NCBI RefSeq assembly: GCF_009389715.1
Contig: NW_024068240.1
Coordinates: 124,001-188,000, forward strand
Origin: Phoenix dactylifera
Taxonomy: Eukaryota; Streptophyta; Magnoliopsida; Arecales; Arecaceae
Length of the DNA: 64,000 nucleotides
Direction of reading: 5' to 3'
A program made the translations under genes and the position numbers. The notes under the pieces are model-generated. The model searched no databases. It was not told the origin of the DNA and saw only the letters and a program-made list of their open reading frames with translations. Shown piece after piece: positions 1-10,117 of this stretch. Each line of letters opens with the position of its first letter. The stretch's first letter is position 1.

Positions 1-32
1 TTGACATCCTCGGGCCATTTTCACCGGCCACC

Positions 33-261
33 GGTTTTTTTGCAGGACAGGACAGGACTGGACGCACCACCCCTCTTTACTCTCTTCCACTCCCCAGCGG
101 AGGACGCGGCCGGCCGGCGCCCCGCCGTCCGCCCTCTCACTCCACTCTCTCATCCCCACGGAGGACGCAGTCGGCCGGCGCACCGCCGTCCGCCCTCTCA
201 GGCGGCGGAGCTCCTCCTCCCCCGGCTTCGCGGCGGCCCCCGGGTCCAATTTCCAGCAACA
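33..261 (+). repeat. LTR tail fragment embedded in integrase
   Basis: These 229 bases match 9889-10117, the end of the 3' LTR, with six substitutions by eye and no indels, and they stop exactly at the LTR terminus CAACA. Flanking bases on both sides are integrase coding sequence. The left junction lies in GGCCACCGG, a string found both in the integrase (361-369) and in the LTR (about 9889-9898). Bases 1-33 repeat the integrase segment at 334-369. The integrase is therefore interrupted and partly duplicated around a piece of LTR. Confidence 0.85.
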
Positions 262-263
262 CC

Positions 264-1169
264 AATGTTCAGCGCCGGCCCTCGGCTCCCTTGACTTCTA
301 TCAGCTCCCCTTGGCCTTTTGCCCAGTAGGGAATTGACATCCTCGGGCCATTTCTACTGGCCACCGGGCAAAGGAAGTTCCTGGTCGTCTCCATCGACTA
401 TTTCACAAAGTGGGTGGAAGCTGAGCCCCTCGCCTGGATCACTGAGCAGAAGATGCGGGATTTCGTCTGGAAGTCCATTATCTGCAGATTCGGGCTTCCC
501 CGCATCCTTATCTCTGACAACGGTCGCCAGTTCGACAACATCCACTTCAGGGAGTTCTGCTCCGAGCTTGGCATTGACCATCGCTTCACCTCGGTCGCGC
601 ACCCTCAGACGAACGGAGAAACCGAGGTAACAAACCGTACTATTTTGCAGGGTCTCAAAGCCAGGCTCGACAAATCCAAAGGACAATGGGTCGAAGACCT
701 ATACAATGTCCTGTGGGCTTACCGGACCACGTTCCGCGTCCCCACCGGCGAGACCCCCTTCAACCTAACATATGGGACGGAGGCCGTCATTCCACTAGAG
801 ATTGGGCTCCCCTCTCCAAGAGTCGAGCACCACGATGCCAGCTCCAACTCTTCGCAGCTCAGAGGCAACCTCGACCTGATCGAGGAAACAAGGGAGGTCG
901 CCCGAGTGCGTATGGCAAGGTACCAGCAAAAGACAGCTCAGTACTACAACGCCAGGGTCAAAGTCAAATCTTTCAGACCAGGGGACCTTGTCTTCAGAAG
1001 AGCTGAAGCCTCCCGACCAACTGAGCAGGAGAAGCTGGCCCCGAATTGGGAAGGACCATACCGAGTCACGCGCATCCGCCGACCCGGGACTTATAAGCTA
1101 GAGTCCCTAGACGGGACTCCCATTCCGCGGAGTTGGAGCTCTGAAAATCTCCGCGTGTACCACCAGTAG
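264..1169 (+). pseudogene. Ty3/gypsy integrase, core and C-terminal part, defective
   Basis: The integrase inserts retroelement cDNA into the genome. One frame from 264 to the stop at 1167-1169 encodes the region just before the core, then the catalytic core: first Asp in SIDYFTKW (about 388-411), second Asp in LISDNG (about 508-525), and the Glu in HPQTNGETE (about 601-627). The GPY/F module (NWEGPYRVTRI) follows near 1045-1077 and the protein ends YHQ. There is no chromodomain. An in-frame TAG at 327-329 replaces the Trp of the usual PFAQWGID motif. Upstream the frame is interrupted by an LTR fragment (33-261). The open part from 330 to 1169 is intact. The copy is not functional as it stands. 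Confidence 0.9.
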
Positions 1170-1511
1170 AACTCTAAGGGGTTCCCCATTATTCAACCAT
1201 TGAATTTCATTCCATGAATTTCATTTCACAATAAACTGATGGTTTGCATGCTTATTCCAAGCTCACCAATTCTCTTGATTATCTCATGCCATCAGGATTA
1301 TTCTTCCCTGACCACGGTTGGGATGCCCCGGTGCCTCGGGATAATGGAGTACCTACGCGGGGTCCCTGAAGATGTTCGTGAGTTCGTGGCGCGCTCTCCA
1401 CCGGCAACGAGCTCGGCTCATTCTTCTACCCTGACCACGGTCAGGATGCCCCACCACAACGGGATGCCCTGATTCGTCGGGATGGCCCGAGACGTCGGGG
1501 TGCGGTCTTAA
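1170..1511 (+). other. Post-integrase spacer of the retroelement
   Basis: No coding sequence is seen. From about 1310 the spacer carries short degenerate repeats built on GGGATGCCCCG and CGTCGGGATG. The same text recurs at 2844-2930, just after the 52-bp array, so the array sits between two copies of this degenerate block. Confidence 0.6.
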
Positions 1512-2842
1512 GTGACCGGACGAGCTCGACTCGTGCTCCATCGACTATTGAGTAGCGGTCCTCTCTGACCGGACGAGCTCGGCTCGTGCTCCATCGACTA
1601 CTGAGTAGCGGTCCTCTCTGACCGGACGAGCTCGGCTCGTGCTCCATCGACTATTGAGTAGCGGTCCTCTCTGACCGGACGAGCTCGGCTCGTGCTCCAT
1701 CGACTATTGAGTAGCGATCCTCTGACCGGACGAGCTCGGCTCGTGCTCCATCGACTACTGAGTAGCGGTCCTCTGACCGGACGAGCTCGGCTCGTGCTCC
1801 ATCGACTACTGAGTAGCGGTCCTCTCTGACCGGACGAGCTCGGCTCGTGCTTCATCGACTATTGAGTAGCGGTCCTCTGACCGGACGAGCTCGGCTCGTG
1901 CTCCATCGACTACTGAGTAGCGGTCCTCTCTGATCGGACGAGCTCGGCTCGTGCTCCATCGACTATTGAGTAGCGGTCCTCTCTGACCGGACGAGCTCGG
2001 CTCGTGCTCCATCGACTATTGAGTAGCGGTCCTCTGACCGGACGAGCTCGGCTCGTGCTCCATCGACAATTGAGTAGCGGTCCTCTCTGACCGGACGAGC
2101 TCGGCTCGTGCTCCATCGACTACTGAGTAGCGGTCCTCTCTGACCGGACGAGCTCGGCTCGTGCTCCATCGACTATTGAGTAGCGGTCCTCTGACCGGAC
2201 GAGCTCGGCTCGTGCTCCATCGACTACTGAGTAGCGGTCCTCTCTGACCGGACGAGCTCGGCTCGTGCTTCATCGACTATTGAGTAGCGGTCCTCTGACC
2301 GGACGAGCTCGGCTCGTGCTCCATCGACTACTGAGTAGCGGTCCTCTCTGATCGGACAAGCTCGGCTCGTGCTCCATCGACTATTGAGTAGCGGTCCTCT
2401 CTGACCGGACGAGCTCGGCTCGTGCTCCATCGACTATTGAGTAGCGGTCCTCTGACCGGACGAGCTCGGCTCGTGCTCTATCGATAATTGAGTAGCGGTC
2501 CTCTCTGACCGGACGAGCTCGGCTCGTGCTCCATCGACTACTGAGTAGCGGTCCTCTCTGACCGGACGAGCTCGGCTCGTGCTCCATCGACTATTGAGTA
2601 GCGGTCCTCTGACCGGACGAGCTCGGCTCGTGCTCCATCGACTACTGAGTAGCGGTCCTCTCTGACCGGACGAGCTCGGCTCGTGCTCCATCGACTATTG
2701 AGTAGCGGTCCTCTGACCGGACGAGCTCGGCTCGTGCTCCATCGACTACTGAGTAGCGGTCCTCTGACCGGACGAGCTCGGCTCGTGCTCCATCGACTAT
2801 GAGTAGCGGTCCTCTCTGACCGGACGAGCTCGGCTCGTGCTC
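1512..2842 (+). repeat. Tandem array of 51/53-bp monomers
   Basis: About 25 copies of a monomer built from GACCGGACGAGCTCGGCTC, GTGCTCCATCGACTA and TGAGTAGCGGTCCTCT. Two length forms alternate, 53 bp (ending CTCT) and 51 bp (ending CT). Each monomer contains the near-palindrome CGAGCTCGGCTCG. Diagnostic variants recur 418 bp apart (see findings), which shows a higher-order unit of eight monomers. Short overlapping minus-strand ORFs in this array are products of the repeat and not genes. The array lies between integrase and the antisense gene, where Tat elements often carry satellite-like repeats. Confidence 0.95.
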
Positions 2843-3000
2843 CTACCCCGACCTCGGCCGGGATGCCTCGAGACGTCGAGATGCCCCGGTTTATCGGGAT
2901 GCCCCGATGCGTTGGGATGCGGTCTTCATTGACCAAGACGAGCTCGGCTCGCTGTCCGCCGGCTTCAGCCGACGAGCTCGGCTCGTTCTCCATCGCCGAA
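2843..3000 (+). other. Spacer between the two tandem arrays
   Basis: Degenerate GGGATGCCCCG-type repeats like those at 1310-1500, followed by two more CGAGCTCGGCTCG palindromes at about 2939 and 2974. No gene is seen. Confidence 0.55.
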
Positions 3001-3975
3001 TTTCTCTGCCGATGTCCTCGAAGAACGGACCCCGAGCAGAGGAGCGTCTTTAGTCGCCTCGGCGCAAGGACGCATACGGTACCAGGTACCCGTTTATTTA
3101 ATGTCTTTTACGTTATTCTATTCTTGGACTTTTCTCTGCCGATGTCCTCGAAGAACGGACCCCGAGCAGAGGAGCGTCTTTAGTCGCCTCGGCGCAAGGA
3201 CGCATACGGTACCAGGTACCCGTTTATTTAATGTCTTTTACGTTATTCTATTCTTGGACTTTTTTCTGCCGATGTCCTCGAAGAACGGACCCTGAGCAGA
3301 GGAGCGTCTTTAGTCGCCTCGGCGCAAGGACGCATACGGTACCAGGTACCCGTTTATTTAATGTCTTTACGTTATTCTATTCTTGGACTTTTCTCTGCCG
3401 ACGTCCCCAAAGAACGGAGTCCGAGCAGAGAAGCGTCTTCAGTCGCCTCGGCGCCAGGACGCACATGGTACAAGGTACCCATTTACTTAATGTTTCTACA
3501 TTAATGTCTCTATTATCTTATCCATTCTTGGATCTCTGCCGACGTCCCCAAAGAACGGAGTCCGAGCAGAGAAGCGTCTTCAGTCGCCTCGGCGCAAGGA
3601 CGCATACGGTACAAGGTACCCATTTATTTAATATTTTTACATTATCTTATCCATTCTTGGATCTCTGCCGACGTCCCCAAAGAACGGAGTCCGAGCAGAG
3701 AAGCGTCTTCAATCGCCTCGGCGCAAGGACGCATACGGTACAAGGTACCCATTTATTTAATATTTTTACATTATCTTATCCATTCTTGGATCTCTGCCGA
3801 CGTCCTCAAAGAACGGACCCCGAGCAGAGGAGCGTCTTCAGTCGCCTCGGCGCAAGGACGCACACGATACAAGGTACCCATTCATTTAATGTTTCTACAT
3901 TATATTTTGGATTTCTCTGCCGACGTCCTCAAAGAGTGGACTCCGAGTAGAATGTTTTAGTCGCCTCGGCGTGAA
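3001..3975 (+). repeat. Tandem array of about 130-bp units, eight copies
   Basis: Eight head-to-tail copies start with TTTCTCTGCCGA near 3001, 3131, 3261, 3390, 3530, 3660, 3789 and 3912. Each has the order CTCTGCCGAYGTCCYC, AAGAACGGA, GAGCAGAGRAGCGTCTT, AGTCGCCTCGGCGC, AAGGACGCA, GGTAC-AGGTACCC and an AT-rich tail. Copies 1-3 are nearly identical, copies 4-7 form a second subfamily (CCCCAAAGAACGGAGTC), and copy 8 is degenerate. Long + strand ORFs at 2863-3950 arise from the repeat. Confidence 0.93.
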
Positions 3976-4648
3976 AACACTCACGACACCAGCACAATTA
4001 TACTAAGCCCGGTGAATCCCCGTCACGAGCTGACGAGTATTCAACCCGTTCATTGGAAAAGAATCCGACCCGCCCCGGCAATGTGGGGCTCGGACCCAAA
4101 GTTTACTAACTTTGCTAGAAAGTTTAAGTCCCAGTAACCGCTTTAGGGCTTGGTCGAAATCTGGGCTAGGCTCAGAAGGACTCTCCGAGCCCAAATCCTT
4201 TGAGCATAAGCGTTGCTTTACCACTGGTCGAAGGGCCGAGTAATGGAGCTCGGCAAGCCGAACCTAAAACCAAACCCTGTGGCGGGTAAAGCTGAGGCCC
4301 TAGAGCCCATATCCTTGGAACCTAAAATGGATCCGAGCAGAGAAACTTAGACTATTAACAGACGAGTTTCCAAAAAAGTATATTCATTTCAAAAAGCCCG
4401 TAGGCTGAGTACAAAAATTCGGATTCGGCCCTTACAAGTATGGGGGGCCATCCCGACTTTACAAAATAACAAAAATTACATTAAGGCTCGAGCCCGACTA
4501 CTTCGGCTCCAGCAGCACCAGGAGTAGCTGGCTCACCAGTCGGGGCCTCTTCGGCGGCCTCGGCAGCAGCAGGAGCGACCTCGGAGGCGACCTTGGTGAC
4601 CTCGGGGATCGCCTCGGCCGCATCACCCCTCTCGACCCCTGCTCCCGG
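3976..4648. other. Spacer downstream of the antisense gene
   Basis: No gene is recognised. It lies 3' of the minus-strand gene and probably holds its 3' UTR. A GC-rich Gly/Ala-codon-like stretch at 4490-4640 ends at the stop codon of the antisense gene. Confidence 0.4.
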
Positions 4649-6694
4649 TTAAAGCAGGTTCACGTCAAAATCCGGGAGGAGCCGCCGCAATTGGTTGCGG
4701 AAATTCCGGAAGCCTTGGATTAGCCCATTCACGCCCTCCTCTGCTAGGAGGTCGTGAAACTCCTCCGACTCGCGGAAGAGCCTCACCGCGTTCTGAGCTT
4801 GCTCCCGGGCCTCGAGCTCCCGAGCCTCATGATATGCGGCCTTCCGCTCGAGGTTATTCAATCCCCGCTCGAGCTCTAAGTGGCGAAGGCGGGCGTTCTC
4901 CACCTCCTGCTCGCGGGAGGCCAGTGCCAGCTCGGCGGCAGCCAGACGAGCTTCCGCGGCGCGCAGTTCGGACCTCGTCAACGTATGCGCGCCTTTTTCT
5001 TCGTCGAGCTCGGCGGTGAGAGCTCGAACCCTTTCCTCGGATGCTCCTACTTTTTCCTGGAGCACCTGATGTTCGGCCTCGGAAGCCTGGTACCTCGCCT
5101 CGGCGGCCAGGTACCTCGCCTGGACCTCGTCATACCCACGCTGATACCTCCGGGCCCGCTTCCGGTAGTCGTGGGTGATGTGCATCAGCATCTCCTTCTC
5201 GTGCAAATGCTGTAAAAGAGACGAAAAGAAAAACATAAGGCGCTGCGAGTAAAAATTTTACAGATTACACAGATGAATTCTACATACCCGGACGGCGCTG
5301 CAGCGGGTAGAGTCCATGAAAGCATTATAGCTCATGGACTGTATCAGGGCCCGGTCGGCCGGGAGCAGCGCGACCCGAAAAACTTCGCGCGCCACTCGAG
5401 GGTTTTCGAGGGCTGAATCGCCCTCGAACACCGACCAGTTGAGTGCCAGAGGCACTCGCTCCTCCGAGCCCGATGGGCCCGGAAGGCCAGCATCGGCTGG
5501 CCTAGGCGGAGCCGACCCCGAGGCTCCGTGACTGCTCCCCGGCTCGGAGCTAGGGGGCTGGGGTCGGACAAGCGGCCGATCTGACTGCCGCACGACGGAG
5601 GCGGGGTGCGCAGGCGCGGGACCCGCAGGACTCCTTCCTTGGTCGGCAACTGGAGCGTCCTGCCGACCAGGAACTTGTGCCAGGGGCACCGGGCATGGGA
5701 GCACTGCTGAAGCTCCCCGGGAGCCCGAGCCCCTAGAATCCGTGCCCTCCCTCTGACCAGCACCGGGGTGCGCGGGGCGAGAAGGCCCCGCCTCGGAGTG
5801 CGTGGGGCGAGAAGGACCCGCCTCGGTCACTGCTGGCGCCGGGGGCGCTGGGGTCGCCGAGACCTTCGGTTTCTTTCTCGGCTTAGTGGGCTCGCCCGAG
5901 AGCTCGGCTGCCCTCTTCTGGAAGCGAGCGTAGAGGACTTCACTTTTCATCACCATCTTTGCGATATCTGCAAGGGCAAAAAGGATTAGAACATTAGAAC
6001 AGTAAGGAAATAAATACACCTTGTAATTACTCTTACCGTGGGGACGCGCCGAGCTCAAGCCCACGTTCACCAAAGCGTCCTCACATATGAGGCCGTTCAG
6101 TAAGATGCCGTCCCCAAGGCTGCGGATGGCGTCGAGGATCCCCTGCTCACGTGGAGAAAGTCTGGGGGGTTTGTTGATGGACTTGAGCTGAGCCGGTCCC
6201 CACCTGGGGTCAAACCCCCAGGACTGTGCAGAACCAAGAAAGAAGAATTTCTCCTTCCAACCATGAATGGATGAGGGGGCACCATGAAAAAGTGGCCGAC
6301 CCGCCCGAAGGGCGATATACAGCCACTCTCCATCTCCCGGATTCGACTTAAAGATAAAAAGTCGCCGGAAAACGTTGACAGAGGTCGGAATCCCCTGCAG
6401 TAAGCACAGCGATAGGAAACCGACCACTGTCCTCCAGGCATTCGGAGTGAGTTGCGCCGGAACCAACTGGCACACCGTCAGCAACTCATTCACGAAGCCG
6501 TGAAGAGGAAATCGGAGGCCGGCCCAGAGCGATTCCAGATGCACTCCGACCCGGCCTACCGGAGGATCGGTTATCCGATCCCTTCGCCTGGCGGGCTCCA
6601 AGCGGAACCCGTGAAGAGGGAAAAACCACTCTTCGGTCATTTCGACCTCCAGGGCGCTCATGGTAGACTCGACCTCACTGGGGAGAGAACCCAT
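4649..6694 (-). CDS. Antisense spliced gene of the Tat element (PF04195-like plus coiled coil)
   Basis: Minus-strand gene in three exons: 6694-6037, 5967-5288 and 5209-4649. Intron 1 (6036-5968, 69 bp, GTAAGA...TTGCAG) is a multiple of three, so the frame also reads through unspliced. Intron 2 (5287-5210, 78 bp, GTATGT...TTACAG) must be removed to join the exons. The N-terminal half (about residues 20-220, with EEWFFPLHGFRL and GWKEKFFFLGS) looks like the plant 'putative gypsy type transposon' family, Pfam PF04195. A Pro/Ser/Gly-rich linker follows, and the last exon is a long Glu/Ala/Arg coiled coil. Function unknown. The product resembles a structural or nucleic-acid-associated protein. Grande-type elements are known to carry such opposite-strand ORFs. 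A TATA box lies about 145 bp upstream. Confidence 0.8.
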
Positions 6695-6837
6695 TGTAAA
6701 GGAAGAAAGGGATTAAGAAAGAAAAAAGGACGACCTGGGGAATACGCCGGAGAAAAGAATTTCGGACTGTGAAAAGCTGGGGGAAGAAAAGTTGGAAGCA
6801 GAAGGCAATAGGAAGGGGACGAAGGGCCAGGGGAGAG

Positions 6838-6847
6838 TTTATATAAA
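6838..6847 (-). promoter_or_regulatory. TATA box of the antisense gene
   Basis: TTTATATAAA, palindromic, lies about 145 bp upstream of the minus-strand ATG at 6694 in otherwise GC-rich DNA. This spacing predicts a 5' UTR of roughly 110-120 nt. It is the only strong TATA seen between the ATG and the LTR. Confidence 0.6.
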
Positions 6848-7189
6848 CCTCCCCAACGGCCCCGATCGGCAAAAAGAAAAGCCGTACCCCGTTAAGATGA
6901 CCACACGTGTCAGTCCAAAAGACAGAACGACGCATTTAATTAGGGCTAACGCTTCGAACGCCGAAGCGACCCATCGGATCGTGCGGCCCCATCATGAGCC
7001 CACGGCGCGAGAACGCCTCGCAAGAGGTGTCCCAATAATGAGGATTTTCGGGAAAGAAGAGACGCCGCCTATTAAAGGCATCTCGAAGCGTCCAATAATT
7101 CGAAATGCGCAATAAATTAAAATTTTCAGAATTCGTACGGCCCAACTGAAGCTACTTCCCGCGCTCCAGCTGGTAGCCAACTGGAACAC

Positions 7190-7205
7190 GGAAGTCGGGG
7201 GGTAG
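7190..7205 (+). promoter_or_regulatory. Polypurine tract next to the 3' LTR
   Basis: GGAAGTCGGGGGGTAG, almost all purine, ends directly before the LTR start TGTTG at 7206. Its position and composition fit the plus-strand primer of an LTR retrotransposon, and it fixes the LTR boundary. Confidence 0.7.
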
Positions 7206-7234
7206 TGTTGGGGGGAAATCCCCAAGTCATACTG

Positions 7235-7570
7235 CCACGGAGGCGCTCGGCCAAGAAGCGCCAACCGGAAAGACGCTCGACCAAAGAGTGCCGACCAGAG
7301 AGCACCAACCAGAGGGGTGCTCGGCTAGAGAGCGCCGATCCGAAAAGATGCTCGGCCCAAGAGTGCCGACCGGAGCGCCAAGAGGCGCTCGGACCAACCA
7401 ACGACCAAGTAGGGATGCTCGGCTAGAAAGAGCCGACCAGAGGACGCCGACCAGAAAAGCGCTCGATTAGAGGGCGCTGACCAGAAAAGAAGGAGCGCGA
7501 AATAAAGGCGCTCGGCTAGAAGGCGCTCGACCAAAGGGCGCCTACCAGAAGCATTAGAAGCGACCCCGCC
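7235..7570 (+). repeat. Degenerate short repeats in U3 of the LTR
   Basis: About ten degenerate copies of a 30-36 bp unit of the form GGCGCTCGGCYAGAAAGMGCC-GACCAGA. Alternating GCTCGGC and GCCGAC blocks make the stretch weakly self-complementary. Such U3 repeats often contain enhancer-like sites; that role is inference here. Confidence 0.6.
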
Positions 7571-7879
7571 ACAGGGCGCCCCATTGGGCGACCAGCTCGG
7601 CTCGGCACTCCTGCCGAGCCGATTGCCATGACCAAACGTTCAACTCATGCCTAACCCCCTGAGGGACTTGACAACTCCACTACAACCTGCCGCTATCTCC
7701 AAGCCGTCAAGGCATAAGATCTCCGCTGGTATTTGGCACGACCTGCCATTAATGCATGAGACCCCCTCAAGTCTCCGATGCGCTCAGTCATTTAATGAAC
7801 ACGGCTTGAGACGATCTCCGGATCACTGAACCATCAAAGCGTATTGTTCGTCCGATTCCTGTCTACCTAAAAATATGCT

Positions 7880-9460
7880 AGACAGATCGTTGTTAGAACC
7901 GATGGACAAAGTTTAAATTTAAATTCTACTCTTACCTGTTCTACCCGAAGAATAGTGGTCGTAAGAGGTCGATCCACAGGGAGGCGATTGGAGTTGCATA
8001 AAAATTAAAACGTTCACTCGGATTCAAAATTGACTTTTGAATGATGGAAGAAAAACATTATTTTGAGGATGTGGAATGATTCTCTAGTCTATTAGAGAAT
8101 TATTTTTAATTGAAATTAACTAGAAGACATGTACTTAGATTTAAAGAGCATTTATATTTTTAACTAATCAAAGAAAAGCTTTGGCAAAAATTAAACTGGA
8201 TGAAAACAGTATTAGGAAAATTGTAGACTGAAATATAGATTGCATGAAAGAGGATTTAATGGATTGCAGAACAGAAATTAAAATTGTAGAATAAATATAC
8301 TTTCTACCCAAATAAACTCTCAAAAATTAAAACTCCAAACAAAACCTAAAATAAAACTAAAAATAAGAACAATATGCTTTCAAACTCAAAATGTACTCCT
8401 CAATAAAAACTTTCAACTAAAGTACAACTAAAACAGAAAAAAGAAAGTACATTGCTCTCTTAAATAAATAAAAAAAACTCAAACCGAAAAACTAAAAAAA
8501 AAATTTCAATGCTCTGTTTTCAATGAAGTTGAAAACAGAGCAATGTTTTTTTTTTTTTCTCTTTCTCCCACGTCCGCCTCTTCCCCTGTTTTTCTGGACA
8601 AACCGAAGGAGCCAAACTCCTTCTTCTTCCTTCGACCAACCAGCCACCACCACCCCCAAGCTCCCCCTCCTCCTCCTCCTTCTTCTCCTCTTATAGCCGC
8701 AGGGTCACTTGAAATGGAATCACGGAAGGGGGGCGCGGACGCGGTGCGGGATCGCGGAATCACGGAAGAGGGATTCCGAATCCGGCTCGGGCGTGATGCT
8801 GTCGCGGAAGGAAGGCGGGGAGGAGTCGATTACGGAAGGAATCCGGTTCGGGATTCCTTCTTTGGATGTGCCGGACGCGATGCTTGGATCACGGAAGCGG
8901 GATCGAGGGCGAATCACGAATTAGGGAGAGCCTGGATCTCGGGAGGAAGGGGAAAGCGGTGATGCACTGCGGCTTGGATCCTGGCTGGAGCTGGGAGGAA
9001 TCACGGAGGAACGCACGTACCGGCTTGATGCGGAGGGAGCTGATCTGGATGGTGATCCGTGGCTGGGGCACTGAAGATGTAGATGGCCTGGCACGGATGC
9101 AAGGAAATCTGTCTTGCTGGGAGGGGGATCTGATGTGGAATGATCGCGGTTGATTTGGAAGGGATGCCATGGGACCGCTCCTGGGATTTTCCTTGCTGGG
9201 AGGGATCTGATCTGGATCATTGGATGCGGACACGGAGATGTTCGCGATGTTGTGTTGTATCGCGGGATGAAGTCAGGCAGGCCCTGGAAGATGACTTGAG
9301 CTCGGGCTGCCGGGCATTGGGCTCAATCCTAATGTTAATTGGTTTCTTGGATTACTGCACTCAAACACAAATACCACGTTAATTAGTTAATTTTATTATT
9401 AATGATTAGCTAAAATACTAATTAAAATAGTCTGACGATTGCACTTTTGTGCTCTCATCA
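7880..9460. mobile_element. Probable nested insertion inside the LTR
   Basis: Base composition changes sharply. 7880-8540 is AT-rich with A-runs. 8540-9350 is G-rich on the + strand with repeated ATCACGGAAG-like words (near 8719, 8759, 8820, 8889 and 8998). Both flanks are LTR-like GC-rich text. The first part (GAATAGTGGTCGTAAGAGG, then GATCCACAGGGAGG) resembles text common around plant LTR retroelements. Possible ends are TGTTAG near 7890 and CATCA near 9459, but no clean target duplication was found. No coding ORF is recognised, and the boundaries are approximate. Confidence 0.35.
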
Positions 9461-9700
9461 TGTATGGCTCTCCCTGACCGCCGTTTCATTCGGTAATAAA
9501 TGCGCTTACCATCCATGGACCCCGGACCTACCACGGCCGGCGGTTCAACCACTCCAATAGGTCCGATCGACCGTGACAACTCCCTGATTCCGGTCTGAGT
9601 CGGCCTTATCTTCCACTACGCCATTAATGGGCCAAATCGTGCCCAATTATTGCAAAAGAGAACAAACTCCCTGTCACCTCCCGGGCAACATAAAATTCCT

Positions 9701-9710
9701 CTATAAAAGG
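9701..9710 (+). promoter_or_regulatory. TATA box of the LTR promoter
   Basis: CTATAAAAGG, a strong plant TATA box, about 410 bp before the LTR end. Transcription would start near 9735-9745 and define the R region. Confidence 0.6.
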
Positions 9711-10117
9711 GACCCGGGGAGGAAAGAAGAGAGGGGGACCGGAACACAAGTAAACAGCACAGACCCAAGGGAGGACATGATCCTCTTCATCTTCTTTATC
9801 TTATCCAAATGCTCTCCTGCCTGCTCTCTCCACATATTCCCCCTCTGACTTAAGCATCGGAGGGCCGGCGCCGGGGAGCCCGGCCACCGGCTTTTTTGCA
9901 GGACAGGACAGGACTGGACGCACCACCCCTCTTTACTCTCTTCCACCCCCCAGCGGAGGACGCGGCCGACCGGCGCCCCGCCGTCCGCCCTCTCACTCCG
10001 CTCTCTCATCCCCACGGAGGACACAGTCGGCCGGCACACCGCCGTCCGCCCTCTCAGGCGGCGGAGCTCCTCCTCCCCCGGCTTCGCGGCGGCCCCCGGG
10101 TCCAATTTCCAGCAACA

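Larger units (their letters stand above)
1..10117 (+). mobile_element. Ty3/gypsy LTR retrotransposon, Tat lineage, 3' half
   Basis: The window opens inside the pol gene of an LTR retrotransposon and runs through its 3' end. Order on the + strand: integrase (to 1169), a long non-coding stretch with two tandem arrays, an antisense gene (6694-4649, minus), a purine-rich tract at about 7190-7205, then an LTR starting TGTTG at 7206 and ending CAACA at 10117. A long region between integrase and 3' LTR with tandem repeats and an opposite-strand ORF is typical of the plant Tat group (Grande, Retand). The lineage call rests on this layout and on integrase sequence style. The 5' LTR, gag, protease and reverse transcriptase lie outside the window, so target-site duplication cannot be checked. 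Confidence 0.88.
7206..10117 (+). repeat. 3' LTR of the Tat element, with nested insertion
   Basis: It starts TGTTGGGGGGAAATCCCC after the polypurine tract and ends TCCAGCAACA, giving complementary TGTTG/CAACA termini. U3 carries degenerate repeats (7235-7570). A CTATAAAAGG box lies at 9701-9710. The last 229 bp are the same sequence as the fragment at 33-261. The 2.9-kb length is inflated by different sequence between about 7880 and 9460. The LTR ends 464 bp before the Clot start codon and has the same orientation as that gene. Confidence 0.8.

Noticed and set aside
1353-2993. Many overlapping minus-strand ORFs of 60-150 codons
   Set aside because: They all start and stop at the same place in each repeat monomer; they are a product of the tandem array and have no independent coding signal.
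2863-3950. Plus-strand ORFs over the 130-bp array
   Set aside because: Repetitive translations follow the repeat units exactly and match no protein family I know.
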